In this document: positions 26,259-35,591 of the stretch, piece by piece
Layout: every line of letters starts with the position of its first letter
Position numbering within the stretch: position 1 is the first letter of the stretch
Assembly (NCBI RefSeq): GCF_008710745.1
Contig: NZ_VYSA01000001.1
Span: 434,001-498,000 of the forward strand
DNA: 64,000 bases
Reading direction: 5' to 3'
Source of the DNA: Microbacterium rhizomatis
GTDB lineage: Bacteria; Actinomycetota; Actinomycetes; Actinomycetales; Microbacteriaceae
The notes under the pieces: model-generated
Told to the model about the DNA's origin: nothing
Database searches by the model: none
What the model saw: only the letters and a program-made list of their open reading frames with translations
Program-made: the position numbers and the translations under genes

Positions 26259-27304
26259 CGGCGAGCCTCGAGGTGGATCTCGACGCGTTCGGCGCCAATC
26301 TCTCCCGTATCCAGTCCGTCGCCGACTCCGCCACCGTGATGCTCGTGGTCAAGGACGACGCGTACGGGCATGGCCTCGCACCCATCGTGCGGCGCGCATG
26401 GACGGAGGGGATCCGATGGATCGGTGCGTTCGACGTGCGCACCGGACTCGCCATCCGAGCACTCCTCGGTGCGGATGCCCGCATCTTCATCTGGATCTCG
26501 GCATCGCCCGCCGACGCTCTGGCTGCGGTGGCCGCGGACTTGGACATCGGGGTGGGCGACGCGCAGGTGCTCGAGGAGGTCGCCGCCGCGGCCGCGACCC
26601 TGGATGCGCGCGCCCGCGTCCACCTCAAGATCGACACCGGCCTGCACCGCAACGGTGTGCGACCCGAGTCATGGCCCGCCTTCACCGCACGGGCTCGCAT
26701 CCTCGAGGAGCGGGGATCCCTCGACGTCGTCGGGATCTGGAGCCATATCGCGGAGGCTTCGGACGAAGAGGACGACGCCGCTCGAGAAGTGTTCGATCAA
26801 GCCATCGCCGTCGCGCGCCGCACCGGCCTGGAGCCCCGGGTGCGCCATCTCGCTGCCAGCGCAGCCTCGTTCGCCCGGCCCGAGTTCCGCTACGACCTCG
26901 TGCGCGTGGGCGCCTTCGCCTACGGCATCGCACCGGCCGGAGGGCCCTCGGCGGACGAGCTCGGCATCCGTCCCATCGCCACGCTCCGCGCGGACGTGAC
27001 GACGGTGCACGGTGAGCTCGTGCACATCGGGATCGGCTCGCTCAACGGAGTGCCGTCGACGCTCGCCGGTCGGGTCGACGTGGCGACGCCGGAAGGGGCC
27101 CGTCGTGTCGTGGCGATCCACGAACTGCACAGCGTGATCGAGGGATGGCCGAGCGCCGGAGTCGGCGACACCGTGGCCGTGTACGGTCCGGCGGACACGG
27201 CCCCGTACTCTGCGACGGCTCTGGCTGAGACGATCGGCACGATCGGCGAGCAGATCGCCGTCCGTCTCAGTCCGGGAATCGCCCGCGTGTATCGCGGACG
27301 GTGA
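26255..27304 (+). CDS. Alanine racemase-like PLP barrel protein lacking the catalytic tyrosine domain (subunit B)
   Basis: A 349-residue fold-type III PLP protein. The barrel is complete: VVKDDAYGHG with PLP lysine K33 and Y37, LKIDTGLHRNG with R132, GIWSHIAEAS with H164, ASAAS near 203, and VRVGAFAYG with R217. After residue 245 the C-terminal domain no longer has the SYG, GYADG or MD motifs of alanine racemase; it reads GIGSLNGVPSTLAGRVDV instead. The catalytic tyrosine is therefore missing, while subunit A, encoded upstream with a 4-bp overlap, supplies exactly that motif. The natural substrate (alanine, or another amino acid of the peptidoglycan) cannot be deduced. The start is GTG at 26255. 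Confidence 0.82.
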   Translation: MTASLEVDLDAFGANLSRIQSVADSATVMLVVKDDAYGHGLAPIVRRAWTEGIRWIGAFDVRTGLAIRALLGADARIFIWISASPADALAAVAADLDIGVGDAQVLEEVAAAAATLDARARVHLKIDTGLHRNGVRPESWPAFTARARILEERGSLDVVGIWSHIAEASDEEDDAAREVFDQAIAVARRTGLEPRVRHLAASAASFARPEFRYDLVRVGAFAYGIAPAGGPSADELGIRPIATLRADVTTVHGELVHIGIGSLNGVPSTLAGRVDVATPEGARRVVAIHELHSVIEGWPSAGVGDTVAVYGPADTAPYSATALAETIGTIGEQIAVRLSPGIARVYRGR

Positions 27305-27307
27305 CAG

Positions 27308-27529
27308 TCAGGCCGGTTCGCTCAGACGAGGCGTCTCGTCGTGCCAGCTCGTGGCGACGCTGCGGAGCTTCTCTTCGTACTTGCGGCCGTGGTGGGCGCA
27401 GAAGAGCAATTCGCTCCCGTTGACCTCGGCGGCGATGTACGCCTGTGCGCCGCACGAATCACACCGGTCTGCAGCAGTGAGACGGTAGGTGAGGGCGGCG
27501 GTCTCGTCGGGTGTCGTCAGGGTGTTCAT
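27308..27529 (-). CDS. DUF7455 family zinc-ribbon-like protein
   Basis: A 73-residue protein with a CDSCG motif and, about 20 residues later, CAHHG, the four likely zinc ligands of a small ribbon. The family is conserved in actinobacteria near sigma-factor and topoisomerase genes (Rv2708c in Mycobacterium) and has no established function. The ATG at 27527-27529 is preferred because GAGGAGG lies 8 nt upstream; an in-frame ATG further out would include that site in the coding sequence. It converges with the racemase pair and is divergent from parE. Confidence 0.82.
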   Translation of the reverse strand: MNTLTTPDETAALTYRLTAADRCDSCGAQAYIAAEVNGSELLFCAHHGRKYEEKLRSVATSWHDETPRLSEPA

Positions 27530-27705
27530 GTCAGGTGCCTCCTCGGTCATCGCGTCCACGTCCGGTTCCGGATGCATGACATACAACCACGCAGATGTTT
27601 CATGAATGCCGCGAATCCATGACATTTCGCTGTGCGCGTACGTCCCTGTGCGCTGCCGAGTGTCGTCGGCCTCCGTCAGATACCCCGCGGCTACTGTGGA
27701 GGATT

Positions 27706-29793
27706 GTGACCGCCGAGTATTCCGCCCACCATCTACAGGTGCTCGAAGGCCTCGAGGCCGTTCGTAAACGACCCGGAATGTACATCGGCTCGACCGACTC
27801 GCGCGGCCTGATGCACTGTCTCTGGGAGATCATCGACAACTCCGTCGATGAGGCACTCGGTGGCTTCGGCTCCCGCATCGACATCATCCTTCACCCCGAT
27901 GGCAGCGTGGAGGTTCGCGACCGCGCTCGAGGTATCCCGGTCGACATCGAGCCCCGCACCGGGCTGTCGGGCGTCGAGGTCGTCTTCACGAAGCTGCACG
28001 CCGGTGGGAAGTTCGGTGGGGGGTCCTACGCGGCATCCGGGGGCCTGCACGGCGTCGGGGCATCCGTGGTCAACGCCCTGTCCGAGCGGCTCGACGTCGA
28101 GGTGGACCGGGGCGGCAAGACATGGGCCATGTCGTTCCACCGCGGTGAGCCCGGGATCTTCGCGAACGGCGCCCCGGATTCCACGTTCACGCCGTTCGAC
28201 AAGAGCTCCGAGCTCCGCGTCGCCGGTCGCGCGGCGAAAGGCGTGACGGGCACGCGCATCCGCTACTGGGCCGACCCGCAGATCTTCACGAAGGACGCCG
28301 CGTTCAACCTCGAAGAACTCGAGCAGCGCGCGCGGCAGACCGCATTCCTCGTCCCGGGTCTGGAGATCGTCATCCGCGATGAACGCGCCTCGACGCAGGC
28401 CTCGGCCGGGGGGCCGGTCGAGACGAGCTACCGCTTCGACGGCGGCATCTCGGAGTACGCCGACTTCCTCGCCCCCGACACGGCGATCACCGATACCTGG
28501 CGCCTCACAGGAACGGGAGCCTTCACGGAGACCGTCCCCGTACTCCAGCCCACCGGGGCGATGGTCCCCACGGCGGTCGAGCGCGAATGCGTTGTCGACG
28601 TCGCCCTGCGGTGGGGGACCGGCTACGACACCGTCACGCGGTCGTACGTCAACATCATCGCGACCCCGAAGGGCGGCACGCATCAGCAGGGCTTCGACGC
28701 CGGACTGATGAAGGTGATCCGCACGCAGGTGGAGCAGAATGCGCGCCGCCTCAAGGTCGGCAACGACAAGCTCGAGAAGGACGACATCCTCGCGGGCCTC
28801 ACCGCCGTGCTCACGGTTCGCATACCCGAGCCGCAGTTCGAAGGACAGACCAAAGAGGTACTGGGAACTCCGGCCGCCCGCCAGATCGTCGCGAACGTCG
28901 TCACGCGCGAGCTGACCGCGCGGTTCGCCTCGTCCAAGCGCGACGACAAGGCTCAGACGTCGCTCCTTCTCGACAAGGTCGTCTCCGAGATGAAGGCGCG
29001 CATCTCGGCGCGCACCCACAAGGAGACCCAACGGCGCAAGAATGCGCTCGAGTCGTCGTCCCTGCCGACGAAGCTCGCGGATTGCCGCACGAACGACGTC
29101 GCCGATTCCGAACTCTTCATCGTCGAGGGGGACTCGGCGCTCGGCACCGCGAAGCTCGCCCGCAACAGCGAGTATCAGGCGCTCCTCCCCATCCGAGGCA
29201 AGATCCTGAACGTGCAGAAGGCGTCGATCAGCGACATGCTGTCCAACCTCGAGTGCGCGTCGATCATCCAGGTGATAGGGGCAGGCTCGGGTCGCTCGTT
29301 CGACCTGGATGCCGCGCGCTACGGCAAGATCATCCTGATGAGCGATGCCGACGTCGATGGCGCGCACATCCGCACCCTCCTCCTGACGCTCTTCTTCCGG
29401 TACATGCGACCCCTGATCGAAGACGGCCGTGTCTACGCCGCGGTGCCGCCGCTGCACCGCGTGATCGCGGTCAACGCCGGCAGCAAGCCGAACGACACGA
29501 TCTACACCTACAGCGAGCAGGAGCTGCACGCGCTGCTGGCCAGGCTCACAAAGGCCGGCAAGCGCTGGCATGAACCCATCCAGCGCTACAAGGGTCTGGG
29601 CGAGATGGACGCCGAACAGCTCGCGACCACCACGATGGACCGCGCAGGGCGCGCACTGCGCCGCGTCCGGGTGTCGGACGCCGAGTCGGCGTCGGCGGTC
29701 TTCGAACTGCTCATGGGCAACGAGGTCGCCCCGCGGCGCGAATTCATCGTCGACTCATCGGCCAACCTCTCCCGCGAGAGCATCGACGCCTGA
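27706..29793 (+). CDS. parE: DNA topoisomerase IV/gyrase-type subunit B
   Basis: ATPase subunit of a type IIA topoisomerase. The 695 residues include a GHKL ATPase domain (GMYIGSTDSRGLMHCLWEII, with the catalytic Glu and Asn in EIIDNSVDEA near residue 45; GGLHGVGASVVNAL), a transducer domain (KGGTHQQGF), and a Toprim domain (FIVEGDSALG near 472, and DADVDGAHIRTLL). The C-terminal KGLGEMDAEQL is also typical. A GTG start at 27706 is placed by homology and by GTGGAGG just upstream. The partner parC is directly downstream on the other strand, eight bases away, so this is probably the second topoisomerase (decatenase) rather than DNA gyrase. Confidence 0.88.
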   Translation: MTAEYSAHHLQVLEGLEAVRKRPGMYIGSTDSRGLMHCLWEIIDNSVDEALGGFGSRIDIILHPDGSVEVRDRARGIPVDIEPRTGLSGVEVVFTKLHAGGKFGGGSYAASGGLHGVGASVVNALSERLDVEVDRGGKTWAMSFHRGEPGIFANGAPDSTFTPFDKSSELRVAGRAAKGVTGTRIRYWADPQIFTKDAAFNLEELEQRARQTAFLVPGLEIVIRDERASTQASAGGPVETSYRFDGGISEYADFLAPDTAITDTWRLTGTGAFTETVPVLQPTGAMVPTAVERECVVDVALRWGTGYDTVTRSYVNIIATPKGGTHQQGFDAGLMKVIRTQVEQNARRLKVGNDKLEKDDILAGLTAVLTVRIPEPQFEGQTKEVLGTPAARQIVANVVTRELTARFASSKRDDKAQTSLLLDKVVSEMKARISARTHKETQRRKNALESSSLPTKLADCRTNDVADSELFIVEGDSALGTAKLARNSEYQALLPIRGKILNVQKASISDMLSNLECASIIQVIGAGSGRSFDLDAARYGKIILMSDADVDGAHIRTLLLTLFFRYMRPLIEDGRVYAAVPPLHRVIAVNAGSKPNDTIYTYSEQELHALLARLTKAGKRWHEPIQRYKGLGEMDAEQLATTTMDRAGRALRRVRVSDAESASAVFELLMGNEVAPRREFIVDSSANLSRESIDA

Positions 29794-29802
29794 CCAGTCC
29801 GC

Positions 29803-32274
29803 TCAGCGGACGATCTCGCCGACCGCGCCGATGACTCCGTCGAGGGGCTGACCCGAGGCATCCCGCTTCGCGCCCGCATCGGGGAGCACTCGGACGGTGC
29901 CGTCGGTACCCACGGCGCGAGCAGGACCCTGACCCACCCACGCGATCGTGAGCGTGTCTTCGCCCTTCAGGAACCGCTGAGCGCGCACACCGCCCGTGCC
30001 ACGACCCTTGGGCGGGAACTCGTCGTATGTCGAGACCTTCGCCGAACCCGGGTCGGCTCCGGCTATGGCCTGAGTGCTTCCCGCCACGGTGACGACGAGA
30101 ACATCGGATGCCTCGGCTTCCACGACACCGAAGTACACCGTGCTCGCACCCGCGGTGAGCCGCACGCCGGCCATCCCTCCGGCCGACCGGCCCTGCGGGC
30201 GCACCGATGAGGCGTCGAAGCGCAGCAGCTGAGCATCGGAGGCGACGAACACGAGCTCGGCGCCATCGGGCGCGGGCGCGGCCCCCACGACCCGGTCGCC
30301 GGGCTTGAGCGCGATCAGCTCGACGTCGTGCTTGGTGCCGATCTCGGCCGCCGAGACACGCTTGACCACGCCCTGCGCGGTGCCGAGGGCGATGGGCGGC
30401 TCGGCGTCGAGGGCGACGATCGCCACGATGTGCTCGCCCCCGGTGAGCGCGAGGTACTGGTCGGCCCGGATTCCCGCGGAGAGCTGGACGGAGTTGCCTG
30501 GTACCGACGGCAGATCGACGGGTGAGAAGCGCACGATGCGCCCGGCACTCGTGACGGCGCCGAGATCGGCGCGCGTCGTCGTGTCGACGGATGAACGCAC
30601 CGCGTCGTGCTTGGACCGGCGCGTGGGAGTGACCACACCGCCGCTCGGCGCGTCCGCACTCAGCTCGGCGCGCAGCATCCTTCCCGTGGCAGACAGGTAG
30701 ACCCGGCACGGGGAGTCGGCGATCTGCAGATCGGCCGGCGCGGCTCCCGAGCGGGACGGCCGCGCCGTGACGGGGCCGCCGTTCAGCAGCAGCGTTCGCC
30801 GGGGTGTGCCGTACGTGTCGGCGGCGGCTTCGAGCTCGCGCGCCACTTGAGCGCGCAGCAACGCCTCGCTGCCGAGGAGCTCTTCGAGCTGTGCGATCTC
30901 GGTCATCAGCGAGTCGCGTTCTGCCTCGAGCTCCACGCGCGAGAACTTCGTCAGCCTGCGCAGACGCAGCTCGAGGATGTACTCCGCCTGTGCGTGCGAC
31001 AGATCGAACACGTCGATGAGACGGGCACGTGCCTGCTCGCCGTCGTCGGACGTGCGGATCACCTGGATGACCTCGTCGATGTCGAGGATCGCGATGAGCA
31101 GTCCTTCGACGAGGTGCAGCCTCTCGCGCCTGCGGGCCAGCCGGAACTCGCTCCGCCGGGTCACCACGCGGATGCGGTGATCGATGTAGACGCGCAGCAG
31201 CTCCTTCAGACCGAGGGTCTGCGGCTGCCCCTGGACCAGAGCGACGTTGTTGATGCTGAACGAGTCCTCGAGGGGAGTCAGGCGGTAGAGCTGCTCCAGC
31301 ACCGCCTGCGGATCGAACCCGGTCTTGATGGCGATCACGAGCCGCAGACCGTGGTGACGATCGGTCAGATCGGTGACGTCGGCGATCCCCGTCAGCTTCT
31401 TCGCGTTGACGGCATCCTTGATCTTCTCGATGATCCGCTCAGGACCGACGAGGTACGGAAGCTCGGTGACGACGAGCCCTGTGCGGCGCGGACCGAGCGA
31501 TTCGACCGCCACCTTGGCGCGGGTCCGGAAGCTTCCCCGCCCGACCGTGTACGCGTCCTTCACGCCGTCGAGCCCGACGATGATCCCGCCGGAAGGAAGA
31601 TCGGGCCCGGGTACGAACTCCATGAGGTCTTCGACGGTCGCTGCCGGATTCTGCAACAGATGGATCGCAGCAGCGACGACCTCGATGAGGTTGTGCGGGG
31701 CCATGTTCGTGGCCATGCCGACAGCGATACCGGTGGCGCCGTTGACGAGCAGGTTGGGGTATGCCGACGGGAGCACCTCGGGCTGCTGAAACTGTCCGTC
31801 GTAGTTCGGGATGAAGTCCACGACGTCTTCGTCGAGGTTCTCGGTCAGTGCCAGCGCTGCGGGCGCGAGGCGTGCCTCGGTGTATCGCGGGGCGGCCGGA
31901 CCGTCGTCGAGCGAGCCGAAGTTGCCGTGGCCGTCGACGAGCGGCACGCGCAGCGAGAACGGCTGGGCGAGGCGCACGAGCGCGTCGTAGATGGGCGCGT
32001 CACCGTGCGGGTGGAGCTTGCCCATCACCTCCCCGACGACGCGTGCACTCTTGACATGTCCTCGGTCGGGACGCAGGCCCATCTCGGCCATCTGGTAGAG
32101 GATGCGACGCTGGACCGGTTTCAGCCCGTCGCGTGCATCGGGCAGTGCCCTCGAGTAGATGACGGAATAGGCGTACTCGAGGAACGAGCCCTGCATCTCG
32201 GCGGCGACATCGACATCCTCGATGCGCTCCTCTGCGCGCGCTGAGCCGGGAGTCTGAGGGGGAGTGGCGGGCAT
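29803..32274 (-). CDS. parC: DNA topoisomerase IV/gyrase-type subunit A
   Basis: DNA-cleaving subunit of the type IIA topoisomerase. In the 823 residues the catalytic tyrosine is Y131 ([10 protein letters not shown]), within the winged-helix region that also contains [26 protein letters not shown] and GNFGSLDD. A coiled-coil tower follows, then a C-terminal beta-propeller of six repeats from about 500 to 823 used to wrap DNA. The gyrase-box Q(R/K)RGG(R/K)G is not seen in intact form; one blade contains PPKGRGTGG. This argues for topoisomerase IV over GyrA. It converges with parE. Confidence 0.88.
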   Translation of the reverse strand: MPATPPQTPGSARAEERIEDVDVAAEMQGSFLEYAYSVIYSRALPDARDGLKPVQRRILYQMAEMGLRPDRGHVKSARVVGEVMGKLHPHGDAPIYDALVRLAQPFSLRVPLVDGHGNFGSLDDGPAAPRYTEARLAPAALALTENLDEDVVDFIPNYDGQFQQPEVLPSAYPNLLVNGATGIAVGMATNMAPHNLIEVVAAAIHLLQNPAATVEDLMEFVPGPDLPSGGIIVGLDGVKDAYTVGRGSFRTRAKVAVESLGPRRTGLVVTELPYLVGPERIIEKIKDAVNAKKLTGIADVTDLTDRHHGLRLVIAIKTGFDPQAVLEQLYRLTPLEDSFSINNVALVQGQPQTLGLKELLRVYIDHRIRVVTRRSEFRLARRRERLHLVEGLLIAILDIDEVIQVIRTSDDGEQARARLIDVFDLSHAQAEYILELRLRRLTKFSRVELEAERDSLMTEIAQLEELLGSEALLRAQVARELEAAADTYGTPRRTLLLNGGPVTARPSRSGAAPADLQIADSPCRVYLSATGRMLRAELSADAPSGGVVTPTRRSKHDAVRSSVDTTTRADLGAVTSAGRIVRFSPVDLPSVPGNSVQLSAGIRADQYLALTGGEHIVAIVALDAEPPIALGTAQGVVKRVSAAEIGTKHDVELIALKPGDRVVGAAPAPDGAELVFVASDAQLLRFDASSVRPQGRSAGGMAGVRLTAGASTVYFGVVEAEASDVLVVTVAGSTQAIAGADPGSAKVSTYDEFPPKGRGTGGVRAQRFLKGEDTLTIAWVGQGPARAVGTDGTVRVLPDAGAKRDASGQPLDGVIGAVGEIVR

Positions 32275-32334
32275 GCGGCTTCCGTGCGTCGGGTGAACAG
32301 AGGGGCCGATCCGCCGTATGCGAGACTGGCCCCG

Positions 32335-33465
32335 ATGTCCCTCAGCCTACCGGCGGACCCTGTCCGCGCCCGGAGCCTCACCGGCGTGCTTCCGCAGCTG
32401 ATCTCGGCCCTCGACGGCTCGTCGGATTGGTTCGCTCCCGCGACGAGTGCGATCGTCGTGGTCGTCGACGGCCTGGGCGCGCGCAACCTCGCCGCGCGTG
32501 CAGGGCACGCGCGCTTCCTCGCGCCACGTATGACGAAGAGGGATGTGGCGCGCACGGTGTTCCCGTCGACAACCGCTGCCGCGCTGACGAGTCTGCTGAC
32601 CGGGACTTCGCCCGGCATTCACGGCATCGTCGGATACCGGGTCCGCATCCCCGGCACCGACGTGGTCTCCAACCAGCTGCACGGCTGGGAGACGGACGGG
32701 CTCGATCCGCACAGCTGGCAGCGCGCGCAACCGCTCATCGCGCGCGAAGCTGCCTCAGGGAGGCCGTGCTTCGTCGTCTCCCGCGCCGATTACGTCGGAT
32801 CGGGCTTCACGGAGGCCACACTGCGTGGTGCCACGTTCCTGAGTGCGCCTGAATTCGCAGACCGAGCAGGTATCGCCGCGGACCTTGCCGCCCAGCATCC
32901 GGGTGCCCTCGTCTATCTGTACGCCCCGGAGCTGGACTCGGCCGGACACAGGCACGGGTGGGAGTCCGACGAGTGGTCGGCTGCTCTCGAGGGGGCGGAT
33001 GCTGCCGTCACGGCCTTGTCCGACCTCCTCGGGCCGACGGTGGGGGCGGTGGTCACGGCCGATCACGGCATGGTCGACGTGCCACGGCACCGGCAACTCC
33101 TGCTCGGCGAGGGCGACGACCTCGTGGCAGGGGTGCGTCTGATCGGTGGTGAACCGCGGATGCTGCACCTCTACGCCGAGGAGGGCATGGCGCCGCGAGT
33201 GCTCGAGGCGTGGCGGAGCGCGGAGAGCGGGCGCTCGTGGGTGATGTCGCGCGAAGAGGCGATCGGCGCAGGGATCTTCGGCCCGGTGATCGACGCGGCC
33301 GTCGAGCCGCGGATCGGCGATGTGGTGGTCGCGGCGCGTACGTCGGTCGCGTACTACGACGACCGGCTCACAGACAAGGGCCCCCAGCGCATGGTCGGGC
33401 AGCATGGATCGCTGACGGACCAGGAGCGCACCGTTCCGCTCATCCCGCTGGGCGCCTTCGCCTGA
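32335..33465 (+). CDS. Alkaline phosphatase superfamily hydrolase
   Basis: A 376-residue enzyme of the nucleotide pyrophosphatase/phosphodiesterase type. Metal and nucleophile motifs are [12 protein letters not shown] near residue 42, [17 protein letters not shown] with the probable nucleophile Thr, [13 protein letters not shown], and [13 protein letters not shown]. These are the Asp, Thr, His and Asp-His ligands of the two-zinc site. No signal peptide is obvious, so it may act in the cytoplasm; the substrate is unknown. The ATG at 32335 is chosen since residues before it are not conserved in style. It is divergent from parC and converges with sepH. Confidence 0.82.
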   Translation: MSLSLPADPVRARSLTGVLPQLISALDGSSDWFAPATSAIVVVVDGLGARNLAARAGHARFLAPRMTKRDVARTVFPSTTAAALTSLLTGTSPGIHGIVGYRVRIPGTDVVSNQLHGWETDGLDPHSWQRAQPLIAREAASGRPCFVVSRADYVGSGFTEATLRGATFLSAPEFADRAGIAADLAAQHPGALVYLYAPELDSAGHRHGWESDEWSAALEGADAAVTALSDLLGPTVGAVVTADHGMVDVPRHRQLLLGEGDDLVAGVRLIGGEPRMLHLYAEEGMAPRVLEAWRSAESGRSWVMSREEAIGAGIFGPVIDAAVEPRIGDVVVAARTSVAYYDDRLTDKGPQRMVGQHGSLTDQERTVPLIPLGAFA

Positions 33466-33469
33466 CATC

Positions 33470-33540
33470 CGCGAGACCGGATATGCGCCACGAGAAGGCG
33501 ACGAATGCGCTCGGTCTCGTGCCGCCTATCCGGTCTCGCG
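33470..33540. terminator. Long two-part hairpin between convergent genes
   Basis: Outer arms 33470-33483 and 33527-33540 are perfect 14-nt reverse complements. Inside, CACGAGA (33489-33495) pairs with TCTCGTG (33515-33521). The element almost fills the gap between the phosphatase and sepH stops. No U-tract follows. Confidence 0.6.
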
Positions 33541-33543
33541 AGT

Positions 33544-34596
33544 TCAGTTCTCGTCGGTGCGCGCGCCGAACACGATCTCGTCCCACGACGGCATCGAGCT
33601 GCGGCCCTTGCGTCGGGCTCCCGCCTCGTTCGCCGCGGCCTGATCGACGGAGGCGCGCTCGATCGGGACAGGCCCGGACTCGAACGTAGGGTCCTCGTCG
33701 TACCCGGGCTCGAGCGCGTCGAACAGGGCCATCGGAGCCTGTCCTCGTGACGGCTCCACCACGTCGATCCCCGGGAGCGGCTCACGCTGGCCGCGACGGC
33801 GGCGCAGAGCCTCGAGAAGATCGGCGGTCTCGGACGACGTCACCGTGGCGTCGGGTGCGCGCTTGATCGCTGCCTGCTGCACCGCCGGCGCCGCCGGTGC
33901 GGGAACGTCGGGACTCTGCAGGTGGGCGTCGGGATCGGGTAGCCGACGCGGGCCGAATGCGCCGCTGTCGAAGCGCGTGTCGTCCTTGGCGGCCGGAGCA
34001 TCCAGGGCGCGGAGGCGAGGAATCAAACCCTCCGGAAGCGATCCCTGTCGTGACAGCTGCGTCGCATCGCCGTTCAGGGGCGAGAGGATCGTACGGCGGG
34101 GGTCGAAGCTCCACCGAGCGTCATGCGCGACCTCGGCGGAGGTGAACTCGAGCTTGACAACCCAGCCCGTCGGTTCCTTCCAGCTCGTCCAGCGCTCCCC
34201 ACTCGCGCCCGCTTCCGCCAGCTTCGCGCGCACCGCCGCTCCGAAGGTCGGGAGTGCATCGGGTTCGAAGTCGCCCCCGAGCAGCACGGGCACCGACAGC
34301 GCCTGGCCGACGATGTGCTCGCGCTCTGCAAGCACGGGCCCCTCGAACCGGGCGACGTCCTCCAGACGGGCGTTCAGCAGCGTCGCGACCTCGGCGGTCG
34401 AGAGTCCGGAGCGGATATGCGCCTGAATCTCGCGGGGACTGGGGTGGGCAGCGCGCTGATCGTCGTCGCGGTCGTGGCGTGCGCGGCGCAGTTCGCCGCG
34501 CAACACATCATCGACCGCGAGCGAAAAACGCTCTCCCGATTCGGTCACCAGGACGAGCACATCGTCTTCGGTGCCGACGACTTTGAGCTGTTCCAT
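33544..34596 (-). CDS. sepH: Septation protein SepH
   Basis: DUF3071-family protein. In Streptomyces and Mycobacterium SepH binds FtsZ and stimulates its assembly during division. The 350-residue protein has the conserved N-terminal domain (MEQLKVVGTEDDVLVLVTESGE, then a helix-turn-helix-like PREIQAHIRSGLSTAEVA) up to about residue 170. A variable Pro/Ala linker follows, with a conserved C-terminal tail (RSSMPSWDEIVFGAR) that marks the family. The start is ATG at 34594-34596 with GAGAGG 8 nt upstream. It is divergent from the DUF4193 gene. Confidence 0.9.
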   Translation of the reverse strand: MEQLKVVGTEDDVLVLVTESGERFSLAVDDVLRGELRRARHDRDDDQRAAHPSPREIQAHIRSGLSTAEVATLLNARLEDVARFEGPVLAEREHIVGQALSVPVLLGGDFEPDALPTFGAAVRAKLAEAGASGERWTSWKEPTGWVVKLEFTSAEVAHDARWSFDPRRTILSPLNGDATQLSRQGSLPEGLIPRLRALDAPAAKDDTRFDSGAFGPRRLPDPDAHLQSPDVPAPAAPAVQQAAIKRAPDATVTSSETADLLEALRRRRGQREPLPGIDVVEPSRGQAPMALFDALEPGYDEDPTFESGPVPIERASVDQAAANEAGARRKGRSSMPSWDEIVFGARTDEN

Positions 34597-34813
34597 GCGA
34601 AACGCCTCTCCGATCCAGCGGTGTGCGGCCATGCTTGCACAGGCCGGGCCGACCGCCGGGAATATCGCGGGCGTGCCGTCAGTTTCACGCATCGCCGACC
34701 CGGAAAGTCGCCGCAGCCAGTGGCGCATTTGCGAAATACATAAAGGTCGTGCAAACTATCGCCGCCCGCAGGGGCGACGCACACGCACTTTGGGAAGTTG
34801 AGACGTTTACGCA

Positions 34814-35107
34814 ATGGCCACCGATTACGATGCCCCCCGCAAGACCGAGGACGACAGCGAGTCGATCGAGGCCCTGAAAGAGCGCGTTCCTGACAAGCTC
34901 TCCGGCTCGGTCGACGTGGAAGACGCCGACAACCCCTCGGGGTTCGAGCTTCCTGGCGCCGATCTGTCCGACCTCGAACTCGATGTGGTGGTGCTGCCCG
35001 CCCAGGAGGACGAGTTCACCTGCGTCAGCTGCTTCCTCGTGAAGCACCGTTCGCAGCTCGACCACGAGACCTCGTCCGGGCCTATCTGCGTGGAGTGCTC
35101 CGCGTAG
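34814..35107 (+). CDS. DUF4193 family zinc-ribbon protein
   Basis: A 97-residue acidic protein ending in a zinc-ribbon-like CVSCF...CVEC (two CxxC pairs 22 residues apart). The DUF4193 family is conserved across actinobacteria (Rv2699c in Mycobacterium) with unknown role. The start is ATG 34814. Its 3' end overlaps the convergent DUF3093 gene by 26 bp, so each stop codon lies inside the other gene. Confidence 0.88.
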   Translation: MATDYDAPRKTEDDSESIEALKERVPDKLSGSVDVEDADNPSGFELPGADLSDLELDVVVLPAQEDEFTCVSCFLVKHRSQLDHETSSGPICVECSA

Positions 35108-35567
35108 GCTCCGCCCGGCGAATGGCCGCCGCGAGGCGGTCCGGAGTGCGCGTCGACAGCGCCCAGAACGGCACGGGGTCGTCGGGGTCTTTCACCGCGA
35201 CGACCACGACGCCGTCGATTCCGCCCCGGAACAGGTGCCATGCGCGGGGGTGCAGACCCGGACCGCGCGCGTTCCGGGCGTCCTCGCCGCTGAAGGTCTG
35301 TGTTTCACCCAAGAACGACAGCTCGATGCGTGCGCGTCCGGCGCGCAGCCACCCGTCCGACACTTCCACGGTCGGGGAAGCCGCGACCAGGAGCACGACG
35401 ACGGCGACTCCGACGATCGCACCGAGCACGAGGGCGAGCGTCTTATCGATGGGCGTGAACACGAGCGCGATCATCGGCCCGCACAGCGCTGCGCTCACCA
35501 GCGCCCACAGCGAAGGGCTCAACCGCTCGCGGAACACGACGCCCGACGGCGTCCGAATACTGCTCAT
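35082..35567 (-). CDS. DUF3093 family membrane protein
   Basis: A 161-residue protein with two membrane helices at about residues 18-58 (LWALVSAALCGPMIALVF and LVLGAIVGVAVVVLLVA) and a soluble C-terminal domain containing the conserved RAWHLFRGGIDGVVVV and DPVPFWALSTR segments. This is the DUF3093 layout; no function is established. An ATG at 35579 would add four residues. It is divergent from dut, with at most 24 bp between starts, so the promoters must overlap coding sequence or the mRNAs be leaderless. Confidence 0.85.
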   Translation of the reverse strand: MSSIRTPSGVVFRERLSPSLWALVSAALCGPMIALVFTPIDKTLALVLGAIVGVAVVVLLVAASPTVEVSDGWLRAGRARIELSFLGETQTFSGEDARNARGPGLHPRAWHLFRGGIDGVVVVAVKDPDDPVPFWALSTRTPDRLAAAIRRAEPTRSTPRR

Positions 35568-35591
35568 CGTCTTCTGCATTACCCTCGTTGC

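Noticed and set aside
25530-27304. Racemase pair as one frameshifted pseudogene
   Set aside because: Each protein has its own N-terminal barrel start, so this is a duplicated and diverged pair, not one broken gene; both frames have normal codon use and the overlap is a standard GTGA coupling.
27733-29571. 612-codon minus-strand frame inside parE, and a similar plus-strand frame inside parC (30607-32244)
   Set aside because: Both lie wholly inside clear topoisomerase genes and have no recognisable domains.
32284-32334. Upstream ATG for the phosphatase
   Set aside because: It would add 17 residues with no family likeness and start 10 bp from parC; the ATG at 32335 fits the usual N-terminus better.
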